Source of the DNA: CANKHA01 sp963750965
GTDB lineage: Bacteria > Pseudomonadota > Alphaproteobacteria > Rhizobiales > Xanthobacteraceae
Length of the DNA stretch: 64,000 nucleotides
Assembly: GCA_963750965.1 (NCBI GenBank)
Contig: CAVVSK010000019.1
Span: 244,396 to 308,395 of the forward strand
Reading direction: 5' to 3'
Of this stretch, positions 8,392-17,645 are shown piece after piece (position 1 is the first letter of the stretch; each line of letters starts with the position of its first letter). The position numbers and the translations under genes are program-made. The notes beneath the pieces are model-generated. The model ran no database searches, had not been told where the DNA came from, and saw only the letters and a program-made list of their open reading frames with translations.

Positions 8392-10305
8392 TCAGGCCAG
8401 CTTCCCCGTTACCACGCCGACATCCTTGCCCAAAGCTTCGAATACCTTGGTGATAATGCCGCGCGCATCGAGTCCGGCAATAGCATATTGCGCTGCCGGC
8501 GAATCCTGGTCGACGAAGCAATCCGGCAGGACCATGGCGCGAACCTTCAGCCCGGTGTCGAGCACGCCATGCTCTGCCAGCGTCTGCAGCACGTGAGAGC
8601 CAAAGCCGCCGATCGAACCTTCCTCGACGGTCACCAGCACCTCGTGCTCACGCGCGAGCCGCAGCACCAGATCGGTGTCGAGCGGTTTCGCAAAACGCGC
8701 GTCGGCGACCGTGGTCGAAAGGCCGTAAGCCGCCAGCTCGTCGGCGGCGGTGAGACATTCATGCAGCCGCGCGCCGAAAGAGAGCAGCGCCACCTTGGAG
8801 CCCTCGCGCAGAACGCGGCCCTTGCCGATCTCCAGCGGCTTGCCCACTTCCGGCAGCGGAACGCCGACCCCTTCGCCGCGCGGATAGCGGAAGGCGGAAG
8901 GCCTGTCGTCGATGGCGGCGGCGGTCGCGACCATATGCACCAGCTCGGCCTCATCGGCGGCGGCCATTACGACAAAACCGGGCAGGCAGCCGAGATAGGC
9001 CACGTCGAAGGAGCCCGCATGCGTGGCGCCGTCGGCGCCGACCAGACCCGCGCGATCGATGGCGAAGCGCACCGGCAGCGATTGAACCGCGATATCATGC
9101 ACCACCTGGTCATAGGCGCGCTGCAGGAAGGTGGAATAGATCGCGGCAAAGGGCTTGAACCCTTCGGTCGCAAGCCCCCCGGCAAAGGTTACCGCATGCT
9201 GCTCGGCGATGCCGACGTCGAACATGCGATCGGGAAATTCCTCGGCGAAACGATCGAGCCCGGTGCCCGACGGCATTGCGCCGGTGATGGCGACGATCTT
9301 CGCATCCTTGCGCGCTTCCTTGATCAGGCTCTCAGCGAAAACCTTGGTGTAAACCGGCGCGTGCGATTTCGACTTGCTCTGCGCGCCCGTCGCCACGTCG
9401 AATTTGACCACGCCATGATATTTGTCGGCGGAGGTTTCCGCCGGCGGATAACCCTTGCCCTTTTGCGTGACGACATGGACCAGGATCGGCCCGGTCTCGC
9501 TGTCGCGCACGTTTTTCAGCACCGGGAGGAGATGATCGAGATTGTGGCCGTCGATCGGGCCGACATAGAAAAATCCCATCTCCTCGAACAGCGTGCCGCC
9601 GGTCCAGAAGCCGCGGGCAAATTCCTCCGCCTTGGCCGCGCTGTCCTCAAAGAATTTCGGCAGCTTGTGCATCAGATGCTTGCCGAACTCGCGCAGCGAG
9701 CGATAGGCCTTGCCGGAAATCAGCCGCGCCAGATAGGCCGACATCGCCCCAACCGGCGGGGCGATCGACATGTCGTTATCGTTGAGGATGACGATCAGCC
9801 GCGAGTTCATCGCACCGGCGTTGTTCATCGCCTCATAGGCCATGCCCGCCGACATCGCGCCGTCACCGATCACCGCCACGACGTTATGCGGCTTGTCTTC
9901 AAGATCGCGCGCCACGGCCATGCCGAGTGCGGCGGAAATGGAGGTGGAGGAATGCGCTGCGCCGAAAGGGTCATATTCGCTCTCGCTGCGCTTGGTGAAT
10001 CCGGAAAGCCCGCCCGCCTGCCGCAGGGTCCGGATGCGCTCGCGCCGTCCGGTCAGGATCTTGTGCGGATAAGATTGATGCCCGACGTCCCAGACCAGCC
10101 GGTCGCGCGGGGTGTCGAAGATATAATGCAATGCGACGGTGAGCTCGATCACCCCGAGGCCCGCGCCGAGATGCCCGCCGGTAACGGCGACTGCATCGAT
10201 CGTTTCCTGGCGCAATTCGGTTGCAAGCTGCGGCAGCTGCGCGGCGTCGAGTTTGCGCAGGTCTTCCGGGGCCTGAAGCTGGTCGAGAAGAGGTGTTTCC
10301 GCCAC
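8392..10305 (-). CDS. dxs: 1-deoxy-D-xylulose-5-phosphate synthase
   Basis: This 637-residue protein has the usual DXS length. It condenses pyruvate and glyceraldehyde 3-phosphate with thiamine diphosphate in the first step of the non-mevalonate isoprenoid pathway, which also feeds ubiquinone, hopanoids and carotenoids. Clear motifs include the thiamine diphosphate motif starting at GDGAMSAGMAYEAMNNAG and ending at LNDNDMSI, the DVGHQSYPHKILTGRR histidine region, the DVGIAEQHAVTFAGGLA glutamate motif, and DRAGLVGADGATHAG. The xseB gene lies 113 bases upstream on the same strand, a common rhizobial order (xseB-dxs). Confidence 0.97.
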   Translation of the reverse strand: MAETPLLDQLQAPEDLRKLDAAQLPQLATELRQETIDAVAVTGGHLGAGLGVIELTVALHYIFDTPRDRLVWDVGHQSYPHKILTGRRERIRTLRQAGGLSGFTKRSESEYDPFGAAHSSTSISAALGMAVARDLEDKPHNVVAVIGDGAMSAGMAYEAMNNAGAMNSRLIVILNDNDMSIAPPVGAMSAYLARLISGKAYRSLREFGKHLMHKLPKFFEDSAAKAEEFARGFWTGGTLFEEMGFFYVGPIDGHNLDHLLPVLKNVRDSETGPILVHVVTQKGKGYPPAETSADKYHGVVKFDVATGAQSKSKSHAPVYTKVFAESLIKEARKDAKIVAITGAMPSGTGLDRFAEEFPDRMFDVGIAEQHAVTFAGGLATEGFKPFAAIYSTFLQRAYDQVVHDIAVQSLPVRFAIDRAGLVGADGATHAGSFDVAYLGCLPGFVVMAAADEAELVHMVATAAAIDDRPSAFRYPRGEGVGVPLPEVGKPLEIGKGRVLREGSKVALLSFGARLHECLTAADELAAYGLSTTVADARFAKPLDTDLVLRLAREHEVLVTVEEGSIGGFGSHVLQTLAEHGVLDTGLKVRAMVLPDCFVDQDSPAAQYAIAGLDARGIITKVFEALGKDVGVVTGKLA

Positions 10306-10418
10306 GGGGTTTCCTTAAGCCTGCACGGCCGCCCCACGGCCGAAATCTAGCCCATTTGCTGAGGCTTACACTGATTGGGGCGAGGGCGCAACGACCGGAA
10401 GAGGCTGGCTTTTGAGCT

Positions 10419-10670
10419 CTATTTTACGTCGAGCGGCTCGAGACCCGTGGGTTTGCCGGAGGCATCGAGCACGAGTTTATTAACCCTCGCCTCGGCCTGC
10501 GCCAAGAGCTCCTCGCAGCGGCGCTTGAGCACCTCGCCGCGCTCGTAGATCGCCACCGATTCCTCCAGCGGTACCTTGCCTTCCTCCAGCCGCTTGACGA
10601 TCGATTCCAATTCCTCGATCGCCCGCTCGAAGGGCAGTTTGGCGATGTCGCTGTTCTTGTTCTCGGTCAT
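10419..10670 (-). CDS. xseB: Exodeoxyribonuclease VII small subunit
   Basis: This 83-residue, acidic, helical protein carries the XseB pattern: LPFERAIEELESIVKRLEEG, then PLEESVAIYERGEVLKRRCE and LLAQAEARV. Several XseB chains assemble with XseA to form exonuclease VII, which degrades single-stranded DNA from both ends. The length is standard for the family. The gene lies just upstream of dxs and probably shares a transcript with it. Confidence 0.95.
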   Translation of the reverse strand: MTENKNSDIAKLPFERAIEELESIVKRLEEGKVPLEESVAIYERGEVLKRRCEELLAQAEARVNKLVLDASGKPTGLEPLDVK

Positions 10671-10790
10671 AAGAATCTCAGTGTATGTGAATTGGGCAAA
10701 AGCTCCAACCTGCTAATCGCGAGGAACTTTTTAGGACTCCCCTACGTTGCATAATTGTCCATTCCGACCGGCAAGCTGATGGAGATAAGA

Positions 10791-11024
10791 ATGAAAGTTT
10801 ATCTACAGGCTCTTGCCTTGACGATGATGTTCACAGCGCCAGCCGCCGCGCAAATGGGAAATATCCACGGGGCAGAGTTGCGTGGAGCACCTTTCAACAG
10901 CAGTTATAGAGCCTCCGCTGTAGATCCGGCCACCGGCCACACTCCAGGCTACTATCGCGGGCAAGCTGTTGGAAAAGTGCAGAAGCACAGCAAGAAAAAG
11001 AAAGTCGTGTACCAGCCGAGGTGA
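10791..11024 (+). CDS. Small secreted protein of unknown function
   Basis: The ATG at 10791 has GGAG six bases upstream and yields 77 residues. The first 20 residues form a signal peptide ending in APAAAQ. The mature protein is short, Gly/Tyr-rich (TPGYYRGQAVGK) and ends in a lysine-rich tail (KHSKKKKVVYQPR). I do not recognise the family. It is monocistronic and divergent from xseB; the intervening region should hold both promoters. Confidence 0.6.
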   Translation: MKVYLQALALTMMFTAPAAAQMGNIHGAELRGAPFNSSYRASAVDPATGHTPGYYRGQAVGKVQKHSKKKKVVYQPR

Positions 11025-11171
11025 GCCTGGCCCTGGGTTAGTACGTGGGCTGAATTGTGTCCGGCTTCAGCGTCACCTTGCAACTTCCTCCAGCCGCTTG
11101 ACGGGGCGAGCGCCAGGCGCGCGTCCTCACTTGACGACACGGATTGCGACTTCCTTCGAAGATCGTCTTCA

Positions 11172-11546
11172 TCAGAGAAGACCTGCACCTTTTTGTGCTT
11201 GCCGGCGTAATTCCGGCTGCATGTATCGGAACGTGATGTCGTGCAACACCGCCATGCACTCACCGGGCCCGGGATCTTGCCGCAACGTCACCCGAACCCG
11301 GCGAATAGCAACACGACGGCGATGATCTTTCAGATCTCCTGCGTGTTCTGCCACGGCGTGATAACAGGGCGTCGGTGCGGTGATCTTACCGGTGACGTGC
11401 AAGCGTGGCGGATCGGTAGGCATCTTGGTGATCCGGGCAGCGAGGTCCTTGAGTTCTCCAACGTTCTCAGCGGCGCCGTGTGCGAAAACAGCGGCGCCAA
11501 GGCTCACGCCTGCCGCCAGAACGCACGCAGTCCATTTCATGTTCAT
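11172..11546 (-). CDS. Secreted hypothetical protein, C-terminus probably frameshifted
   Basis: The ATG at 11546 is preceded by GGGAG and opens a signal peptide (ACVLAAGVSLGAAVFAHGAA). The mature part contains HVTGKITAPTPCYHAV and later RVRVTLRQDPGPGECMAVLH, a pattern I associate with small secreted proteins that carry a PTPxY segment and a PGP segment before a conserved final strand. After the Tyr at about 11200 the frame seems to change: plausible continuations in other frames are NYAGKHKKVQVFSDED (about 11195-11145) and SCKVTLKPDTIQPTY ending near 11040. The gene may therefore be damaged or the sequence may contain indels. Function unknown. Confidence 0.5.
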   Translation of the reverse strand: MNMKWTACVLAAGVSLGAAVFAHGAAENVGELKDLAARITKMPTDPPRLHVTGKITAPTPCYHAVAEHAGDLKDHRRRVAIRRVRVTLRQDPGPGECMAVLHDITFRYMQPELRRQAQKGAGLL

Positions 11547-11643
11547 CGGGCGTCTCCCTGGGTCTATCAACGCATTATGACGGACCCCCTCGCGACCGCT
11601 TCGCGGTCGACCTCCCCCCTTGCAAGGGGAGGTTGAAAAAGAA

Positions 11644-12573
11644 CTAGCCGCGCATCAAGGCGGTGACATGCGCCGCTGCGGACTGCGAGAGGCCTTCGAG
11701 GTCATAGCCGCCTTCCAGCACCGAGACGATCCGGCCCTGCGCGGAGCCGTCCGCCACCTCCATGATCTTCTGCGTCACCCAGGCGAAATCCGGCTCCAGC
11801 AGGTTCAGGCTCGCCAGCGGGTCGCGCATATGCGCGTCGAAGCCGGCGGAAATCACGATGATGTCCGGCGCAAAGGCGCGCAGCCGCGGCAGGATCGTAC
11901 TCTCGAAAGCTTCGCGGAATTGCGGCCCGCCATTGCCGCTGCGCAGCGGCGCGTTGACGATATTGTCGTGCTCGCCGCGCTCGTCGCGGGCGCCGGTGCC
12001 TGGATAAAGCGGCATCTCGTGCGTGGAGCAATACATCACGTTTGCATCCGACCAGAAGATATCCTGCGATCCATTGCCGTGATGCACGTCGAAATCCACC
12101 ACCGCGGCGCGCGCCAGGCCATGATGCTGCTGCGCATGGCGCGCGGCGATGGCGGCGCCGTTGAACAGGCAAAAGCCCATGGCGCGCGCGGTTTCGGCGT
12201 GATGGCCGGGCGGCCTCACCGCGACGAAGGCATTGTCGGCGCGCCGCGTGACCACTTCATCCACCGCATGTAGCGCGCCGCCGGTGGCGCGCAGCGCCGC
12301 TTCGAAGCTGCCGGGAGACATCGAGGTATCGGCGTCGATCTGCGCCATGCCCCGTTGCGGCGTCGCATCGCGGATCTGCTGGATGTAATCCATCGGGTGA
12401 CAGAGCGCGATGGTCTCGAGCGGGGCAGCCGGCGCTTGGGCGCGCCTGAGTGCGGAAAATTCCTTTCCGTCCAAAACCTCGTTGATCGCGCGCAGCCGGT
12501 CGGGACGCTCGGGATGGCCAGGCGGCGTCAGGTGGTCGAGGCAAGCCGGGTGGGTGACAAAGAGTGTTGGCAT
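11644..12573 (-). CDS. Histone deacetylase-family amidohydrolase (class II-like)
   Basis: The start at 12573 gives MPTLFVTHPACLDHLTPPGH and a 309-residue protein, as is usual; an in-frame upstream ATG at 12618 would add an unlikely extension. Zinc-dependent deacetylase motifs are present in order: RPPGHHAETARAMGFCLFNG (paired His), DFDVHHGNGSQDIF (metal-binding Asp and His), CSTHEMPLYPGTGA, and ISAGFDAHMRDPL (second metal Asp). Bacterial members remove acetyl groups from polyamines or small acetylated molecules, or from proteins; the substrate here is not predictable. It lies upstream of the xseB/dxs pair, a neighbourhood common in rhizobia. Confidence 0.92.
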   Translation of the reverse strand: MPTLFVTHPACLDHLTPPGHPERPDRLRAINEVLDGKEFSALRRAQAPAAPLETIALCHPMDYIQQIRDATPQRGMAQIDADTSMSPGSFEAALRATGGALHAVDEVVTRRADNAFVAVRPPGHHAETARAMGFCLFNGAAIAARHAQQHHGLARAAVVDFDVHHGNGSQDIFWSDANVMYCSTHEMPLYPGTGARDERGEHDNIVNAPLRSGNGGPQFREAFESTILPRLRAFAPDIIVISAGFDAHMRDPLASLNLLEPDFAWVTQKIMEVADGSAQGRIVSVLEGGYDLEGLSQSAAAHVTALMRG

Positions 12574-12627
12574 ATCGAGTTCTAACTTGCTGAGAAGGTA
12601 ATTGTCACGCCGCGGCATGGCCTTTTG

Positions 12628-12724
12628 TTGTCGTCCGCGCGAAGGCGGGGACCCATACGCCGTGCGCTTTCCACAGGCTGCGGAGTATGGGTCCCGGCCC
12701 TCGCGAGCTCGGCCGGGACGACAC
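12628..12724. repeat. Intergenic palindromic repeat
   Basis: The stretch runs from GTCGTCCGCGCGAAGGCGGG to CTCGGCCGGGACGACA and contains the inverted pair GGGACCCATAC/GTATGGGTCCC around a GC-rich centre, so it can fold into a long hairpin. It lies between divergent genes, leaving about 60 bases for the promoter of the dioxygenase gene. It resembles the scattered CGTC-type palindromes of Bradyrhizobium-like genomes. Confidence 0.6.
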
Positions 12725-12785
12725 TAACTACCGTGGTGCGTCCTCATACCTATATGAGTGCCATCCGTTGGCTTAAGGGCATCTC

Positions 12786-13724
12786 ATGCAACTCACCGGC
12801 ATTCACCACCTCACCGCCGTTTCCGCCGATGCGCCCGGCAATGTGGCCTTCTATACCGGCACACTCGGCATGCGGCTGGTGAAGAAGACCGTCAACCAGG
12901 ACGACGTCAGCGCCTATCATCTGTTTTACGCCGATGGCAAAGCCTCGCCCGGCAGCGACCTCACATTCTTTGATTGGCGCGTCCCGCGCGAGCAGCGCGG
13001 CGCGCACAGCATTACGCGCACCGGCTTGCGGGTGAATGGCGAAAAGTCTTTGCGCTGGTGGAAGGAGCGGCTGGACAAGGCCGGCGTGCGCGCCGGCGAC
13101 ATCGTCACCCGCGACGGACGGCTTACGCTCGATTTCGAGGACCATGAAGGCCAGCGTCTGGCGCTGACCGACGATGGCAGCAAAGGCCCGGCCAATTCCT
13201 GGGATAAAAGCCCCGTGCCGGCGGAGCATCAGATCCGCGGGCTGGGCCCTATCGTGATGACCGTGCCGGATCTCCGCAGGACCGACATCATGCTGACCGC
13301 CGTGACCAACATGCGCCACGCGCGCGAATACAAAAACGGCGAGACGCCGGTGCATGTCTATGAGATGGGCGAGGGCGGCCCGGCGGCGGAGCTGCACGTT
13401 GCCGTGGATGCAAGCCTGCCGGTCGCGGTGCAGGGCGCGGGCGCCGTGCATCATGTCGCCTTCCGCACGCCCGACGATACGCAATACGACGCCTGGGCCG
13501 AGCGGCTCAATGAATTGCGCGTGCCCAACAGCGGCAAGATTGACCGCTTCTATTTCCGCAGCCTGTATTTTCGCGAACCGAACGGCGTGCTGTTCGAGAT
13601 CGCCACCGACGGTCCCGGCTTCGCCGCCGACGAGCCGGCCGACAAGCTGGGTGAAACGCTTGCGCTGCCGCCCTTCCTCGAGCCGCGCCGTAAGGAGATC
13701 GAGGCCGGGCTGAAGCCGCTGTGA
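12786..13724 (+). CDS. Ring-cleaving dioxygenase (glyoxalase/VOC superfamily)
   Basis: The 312-residue protein consists of two VOC modules. The N-terminal one starts with MQLTGIHHLTAVSADAPGNV and continues with FYTGTLGMRLVKKTVNQDD, while the C-terminal one has GAVHHVAFRTPDD and a final Glu in REPNGVLFEIATDGPGF. These His/Glu positions fit the Fe(II)-binding facial triad of extradiol-type dioxygenases, as in the MhqA/MhqO group that opens hydroquinones. Substrate not determined. The next gene starts 44 bases after its end, separated by a perfect hairpin, and probably belongs to the same unit. Confidence 0.88.
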   Translation: MQLTGIHHLTAVSADAPGNVAFYTGTLGMRLVKKTVNQDDVSAYHLFYADGKASPGSDLTFFDWRVPREQRGAHSITRTGLRVNGEKSLRWWKERLDKAGVRAGDIVTRDGRLTLDFEDHEGQRLALTDDGSKGPANSWDKSPVPAEHQIRGLGPIVMTVPDLRRTDIMLTAVTNMRHAREYKNGETPVHVYEMGEGGPAAELHVAVDASLPVAVQGAGAVHHVAFRTPDDTQYDAWAERLNELRVPNSGKIDRFYFRSLYFREPNGVLFEIATDGPGFAADEPADKLGETLALPPFLEPRRKEIEAGLKPL

Positions 13725-13730
13725 GCGTTT

Positions 13731-13753
13731 CCCTCTCCCCAACGGGGAGAGGG
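13731..13753. repeat. Perfect short inverted repeat
   Basis: CCCTCTCCCC and GGGGAGAGGG form a perfect 10-bp stem with a three-base loop between the dioxygenase gene and the following small gene. It has no T tract, so it is more likely a dispersed palindromic element, or an mRNA stabiliser within the transcript, than a full terminator. Confidence 0.7.
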
Positions 13754-13768
13754 AGAAGAAGGAGTTCC

Positions 13769-14074
13769 ATGCAGCTCATCCAGATCCTGCTGCCGCTCTA
13801 CGACAACGACGGACGCCCGTTTAATGAAGAACTCTTCGGCAGGGTGCGGCGCGAGCTGACCGAGCGGTTCGGCGGGCTCACTGCTTTCACGCGTGCGCCG
13901 GCGCAGGGCCTCTGGAAGGATGAAGGCGAAACCAGGCACGACGAGATCGTCGTGTTTGAGGTGATGGTGGACGAGCTCGATGCCGCCTGGTGGGAGAGCT
14001 ACCGGGAAGCTCTGGAACAGGAATTTCGGCAAGACACGATTGTAATCCGCGCGCAACCGGTGACGATTTTATAG
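13769..14074 (+). CDS. Conserved small hypothetical protein next to ring-cleaving dioxygenase
   Basis: The ATG at 13769 is preceded by GAAGGAG and yields 101 residues starting MQLIQILLPLYDNDGRPFNE. The protein is soluble, has a Trp-rich centre (DAAWWESYREAL) and ends in QDTIVIRAQPVTIL, a predicted ferredoxin-like alpha/beta pattern. Small genes of this type commonly follow VOC dioxygenase genes, so a role linked to the same substrate is possible. No catalytic motif is seen. Confidence 0.7.
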   Translation: MQLIQILLPLYDNDGRPFNEELFGRVRRELTERFGGLTAFTRAPAQGLWKDEGETRHDEIVVFEVMVDELDAAWWESYREALEQEFRQDTIVIRAQPVTIL

Positions 14075-14086
14075 CTACTTATTTTT

Positions 14087-14145
14087 CTCCTCATGGTGAG
14101 GAGCTGGTGAGGAGCGTCTGCAGAACGCGTCTCGAACCATAGAGG
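14087..14145. repeat. Partial dispersed repeat (CTCATGGTGAGGAG family)
   Basis: TCTCCTCATGGTGAGGAGC followed by GGAGCGTCTGCAGAACGCGT and CTCGAACCAT is a degenerate copy of the palindromic family found complete at 15597-15700. Confidence 0.6.
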
Positions 14146-14177
14146 CCCGCGCCACTGCTTATCCTTCCGAACCGGTT

Positions 14178-14333
14178 GTCATGGCCGGGCTTGTCAGCGC
14201 AAGTCGGGTCTACCCGACTTGCGCCACTTAACAAGTGCGCAACTCAGGCAAGCCCGAGTTGCGGTGCCATCCCGATGGGAAAGGCACCGTATCCCTAAGC
14301 GAGATGCCCGCGACAAGCGCGGGCATGACGAAG
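14178..14333. repeat. Dispersed intergenic palindromic repeat, copy 2 (long form)
   Basis: It begins with GTCATGGCCGGGCTTGTCAG and ends with GATGCCCGCGACAAGCGCGG plus GCATGACG, as copy 1 does. An additional inner palindrome (AAGTCGGGTCTACCCGACTT, then CTCAGGCAAGCCCGAGTT) is inserted, so the element is composite. It lies between convergent genes. Confidence 0.7.
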
Positions 14334-14355
14334 TAATGGAAGGGAGGGGCCGCAG

Positions 14356-15459
14356 CTACTTCTTCAACAGCCCCCGCATCTTCTCGGCGGTCTCCCGCTG
14401 GCCCTTCGCCACCCAATTGAGGTCGGTGTTGTCGACATATTCCTTGCCGGGCTTCGGGATGATGTGCGGATCAAGGAAACTCTCGTCAACGTCGGTGCGC
14501 AACGTCGCCGATTGCGAGTGGCGGGAATAAAGCTCCAGCCCTTCCTTCGACGCCAGCCAGTTGACGAAGATGCGCGCCGCGTTCGGGTGCGGCGCCTTGT
14601 TGGCGAAGCTGAGCAGCGACGGCGTCGGCGTGATGCGGTTCTTCATATCGGAGAGCTCGAACACCTCCACCAGCTTGTAGCCTTCCTTGATCAGCGCGCG
14701 CGCGTCGTCGATGTGGCAGGTCAGGCAGATCGGATGCGAGCCGCGCGCCATCCAGTCGGAGAGAATGCGGCGGTCGCGCTGGATCGTCGGCTCCTGGTCG
14801 ACGTAGAGCTTCCTGACGAAGTCCGGGCCCTTCTGGGTATAGAAATGCACCGCGCTCTGCACGCCGCTTCCGCCGCCGAGCTTGGGGTCCTCGGTCGCGA
14901 TCTTGCCCTTCCACTTCGGGTTCAGCAGGTCCTCGGCCGAGCGGATCTCTTCCGGCTTGACGTAATCGGCATTGATAAAGAGCAGGCTGTCGACGCTGGA
15001 GAACAGGATCAGCAAAAATTCTTTTTCCGGATCGGCGAAATAGGGCTCGCCCTTCTTCCAATATTTTCCCTCCGTCACCTCCGGGCGCAGCAACAGGGGC
15101 TTCAGCGGATCGAGCATCTTCTCGGCATAAAGCGTGTTCACGCTGGTAGAGGCATTGGACATGAAAACGTCGGCCGAATAGATGCCCGACGCGCGCTCGG
15201 TGCGGATCTTGCCGACGATGGTGGAGGTCTGCCCGGCGATCAGCTCGACCGCAATGCCGTATTTCTTGCTGAAGGCGGGAACGATCTCGTTGCGCATGGC
15301 GGGCGAAGGCTGCCCGACCACCACCAGCTTGCCCTCGGCTTTCGCCGCGGCCAGCGTCTCGTCCCATTTCTTCTGCCAGTCCGGCACGGTCTGCGCCGGC
15401 GCGGCGGCGCCCAAGGCAAGCAGGAAACCCAACGCCGCCAACAATTTTCTCCACGCCAT
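14356..15459 (-). CDS. Extracellular solute-binding protein (iron/thiamine-type ABC substrate-binding family)
   Basis: From the ATG at 15459 the protein has 367 residues with a signal peptide (MAWRKLLAALGFLLALGAAA, cleavage after PAQT). The upstream in-frame extension to 15588 is not needed. Periplasmic-binding-protein features include VVGQPSPAMRNEIVPAFSKK near the N-terminus, KIRTERASGIYSADVFMSN, and a C-terminal region with APHPNAARIFVNWLASKEG and LYSRHSQSATLRTDVD, as in bacterial Fe3+-binding (FutA/AfuA-like) family 1 proteins. No permease or ATPase gene is adjacent, so the partner transporter must lie elsewhere or the gene is an orphan. Confidence 0.87.
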   Translation of the reverse strand: MAWRKLLAALGFLLALGAAAPAQTVPDWQKKWDETLAAAKAEGKLVVVGQPSPAMRNEIVPAFSKKYGIAVELIAGQTSTIVGKIRTERASGIYSADVFMSNASTSVNTLYAEKMLDPLKPLLLRPEVTEGKYWKKGEPYFADPEKEFLLILFSSVDSLLFINADYVKPEEIRSAEDLLNPKWKGKIATEDPKLGGGSGVQSAVHFYTQKGPDFVRKLYVDQEPTIQRDRRILSDWMARGSHPICLTCHIDDARALIKEGYKLVEVFELSDMKNRITPTPSLLSFANKAPHPNAARIFVNWLASKEGLELYSRHSQSATLRTDVDESFLDPHIIPKPGKEYVDNTDLNWVAKGQRETAEKMRGLLKK

Positions 15460-15596
15460 GCTAGGCACCGTCCCTGCCTCGGTTTTCCGAAATGTGTGTC
15501 GAATGGCGCGGAAAGTAGGGAAAACTCGGCTGTGCGGCAAGCTCTGGCAGGGGCGGCAGAAGGAAGCGGGGGAAGCGAAGGCCGCCAAAAATTACA

Positions 15597-15700
15597 CCTC
15601 ATCCTGAGGAGGGTGCGAAGCGCCCGTCTCGAAGGATGGGCAGGACATCCAGGCCTCATGGTTCCAGACGCGTCCTTCGGACGCTCCTCACCATGAGGAG
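15597..15700. repeat. Dispersed palindromic repeat (CCTCATCCTGAGGAG family)
   Basis: The element starts with CCTCATCCTGAGGAGGGTGC and ends with CGCTCCTCACCATGAGGAG; its two halves (CGTCTCGAAGGATG and CATGGTTCCAGACGCGTCCT) are imperfect inverted copies. This is a widespread repeat type in Bradyrhizobium-like chromosomes and separates two minus-strand genes here. Confidence 0.7.
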
Positions 15701-15731
15701 ATAAGTTGGTGTGCTGTTGAAATGACGTGAG

Positions 15732-17486
15732 CTAAATTTGCAACGCCGCCCCGCCATTCACGCTCTCCGCACCCTCGGTCGCCGAGCGTTCCAATCCGGC
15801 AGCGGCGACAACACAATTGCTCGGCGAAAAACCGCGCCAGCGAAACGCGGCCCGCCGGATCGGCGGCTTCGCCGATCCGCTGCGCGACGCCAGCGCCTCG
15901 TCCGCCAGCATGCAGCCGCCGGCAGTCAGGCCGAACAAACGCAAATAAGGCGTGGCGCCGGCGAGCGCGGCGTCGGTGTTGCTCTCGACATTCGCCAGCA
16001 TCCATTGCGTCGCGCGGTCGAGCGCATCGACCGCTTCGGCAAGGCGCTCGCCGGTCGCGCCGAAGGCGGGATCGTTCGCGGCCTGCACATTGCCGACGAT
16101 CACCCGCAGCTCCTGCAGATAGGCGTTGACGCTTGCGCCGTTTGACTGGGGCAGCTTGCGGGTGACGAGATCGATGGCCTGGATGCCGTTGGTGCCTTCA
16201 TAGATCGGCGCGATGCGTGCGTCGCGCAGGTGCTGCGCGGCTCCCGTTTCCTCCACATAGCCCATACCGCCATGCACCTGGATGCCGAGCGAAGCCATCT
16301 CCACGCCAATGTCGGTGGAAAAAGCCTTCGCCACGGGCGTGAGCAATGAGGCGCGCTCATGCGCGGTTTTCGCGTCGTCGCCTTGCAGGCGATGCGCGCG
16401 GTCGATCGCCACCGCGGTGGCGTAGCAGATGGCGCGGGCGGCGCGCGTCTGCGCGCGCATGGTCAAGAGCATGCGCTTGACGTCCGGATAATCGATGATG
16501 GCGTGGCCGCCCTGCTTGCGTTCGCGCGCATAGGCCAGCGCGGCCTGCGTCGCGCGCTCGGCGATCGCCACGCCCTGCAATCCGACCGACAGCCGCGCCA
16601 GATTCATCATGGTGAACATGCAGGCGAGGCCGCGGTTCTCCTCGCCGATCAGATAGCCGGTGGCGCCGCCGGTGTCGCCGAACACCATGGTGCAGGTGGG
16701 CGAGCCGTGAATGCCGAGCTTGTGCTCGATGGAATGGCAGCGCAGGTCATTGCGCGCGCCGAGCGAGCCGTCGGCATTGACCAGTAATTTCGGGACGAGA
16801 AACAGCGAAATGCCGCGCGTGCCCGGCGGCGCATCGGGCAAACGCGCCAGCACCAGATGCACGATATTGTCGGTGAGGTCGTGCTCGCCATAGGTGATGA
16901 AGATTTTCTGTCCGGTGATGCGATAGCTGCCGTCGCCCGCGCGCTCGGCTTTGGTGCGCAGTGCGCCGACGTCGGAGCCGGCCTGCGGCTCGGTCAGTTG
17001 CATCGAGCCGGTCCATTCGCCGCTGACCAGCTTGGGTAGGTAGGTCTGCTTGAGCGCGTCGCTGCCGTGCACCGCCAGCGCCTCAACCGCACCCATGGTG
17101 AGCAGCGGGCCGACGCCAAAGGCCATCGAAGCGGCGTTCCACATTTCGGTGCAGGCGGCGTTGAGCGCATGCGGCAGGCTCTGGCCGCCAAACTTTTCTG
17201 GCGCGGCAAGCCCGTTCCAGCCGGCGGCCGCCCAGGCGGCGTAGGCCTCTTTCCAGCCCGGCGGCATGCTGACGGCGCCGTCCTTGAAGGGCGTGCCGTG
17301 CTTGTCACCCACTTTATTGAGCGGGGCGATCACGTCGGACTGGCGAAACGGCCGGCTTCGCCCAGCACGGCCTCGATCACGTCCTCGCCGAGATCGCCGT
17401 ACAGTCCCTGCGCCAGCGCATCGCCCATGCCGGCGGCATGCTTCAGGGTGAAGGCGATGTCCTCGACCGGCGCCTGATAGGTCATG
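15732..17486 (-). pseudogene. Acyl-CoA dehydrogenase, long (DmdC-like) type, frameshifted
   Basis: The expected ATG is at 17486 (MTYQAPVEDIAFTLKHAAGM), but this frame stops at about 17335, one base out of phase with the main frame, which continues as VIAPLNKVGDKHGT. The 530-residue main part is well preserved: LTEPQAGSDVGALRTKAE, KIFITYGEHDLTDNIVHLVL, HKLGIHGSPTCTMVFGD, and GMGYVEETGAAQHLRDARIA with the catalytic Glu region. Near the C-terminus the frame slips again: the expected PAGRVSLARFFAEQ lies in another frame around 15830-15890 before the original frame resumes with AAAGLERSATEGAESVNG. Such ~595-residue FAD enzymes oxidise acyl-CoA thioesters. Three shifts, two of them compensating, could be sequence errors. 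Confidence 0.8.
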
Positions 17487-17645
17487 GGATGTTCCGGCAG
17501 GGAAGGGCGGACCGACTCAACTCATTATATAGAGGGGCGCTGGCGGCGCAGGCAGGGGATTGCCGCTCGTCCCCGTGAAAGCGGGAATGCGCGAGCTGAA
17601 CGCTAAGCGGGCCGTGGCGCCGGACCGGCAGCGCGGGGTGGGAAG

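Noticed and set aside
8488..10350. 620-codon open frame on the plus strand
   Set aside because: It is antisense to dxs, in the phase that high-GC codon use keeps open, and has no protein family features; dxs is unmistakable on the other strand.
14464..15696. 410-codon plus-strand frame
   Set aside because: It mirrors the solute-binding protein gene; the composition (Arg/Val/Leu-rich, no motifs) is that of an antisense shadow.
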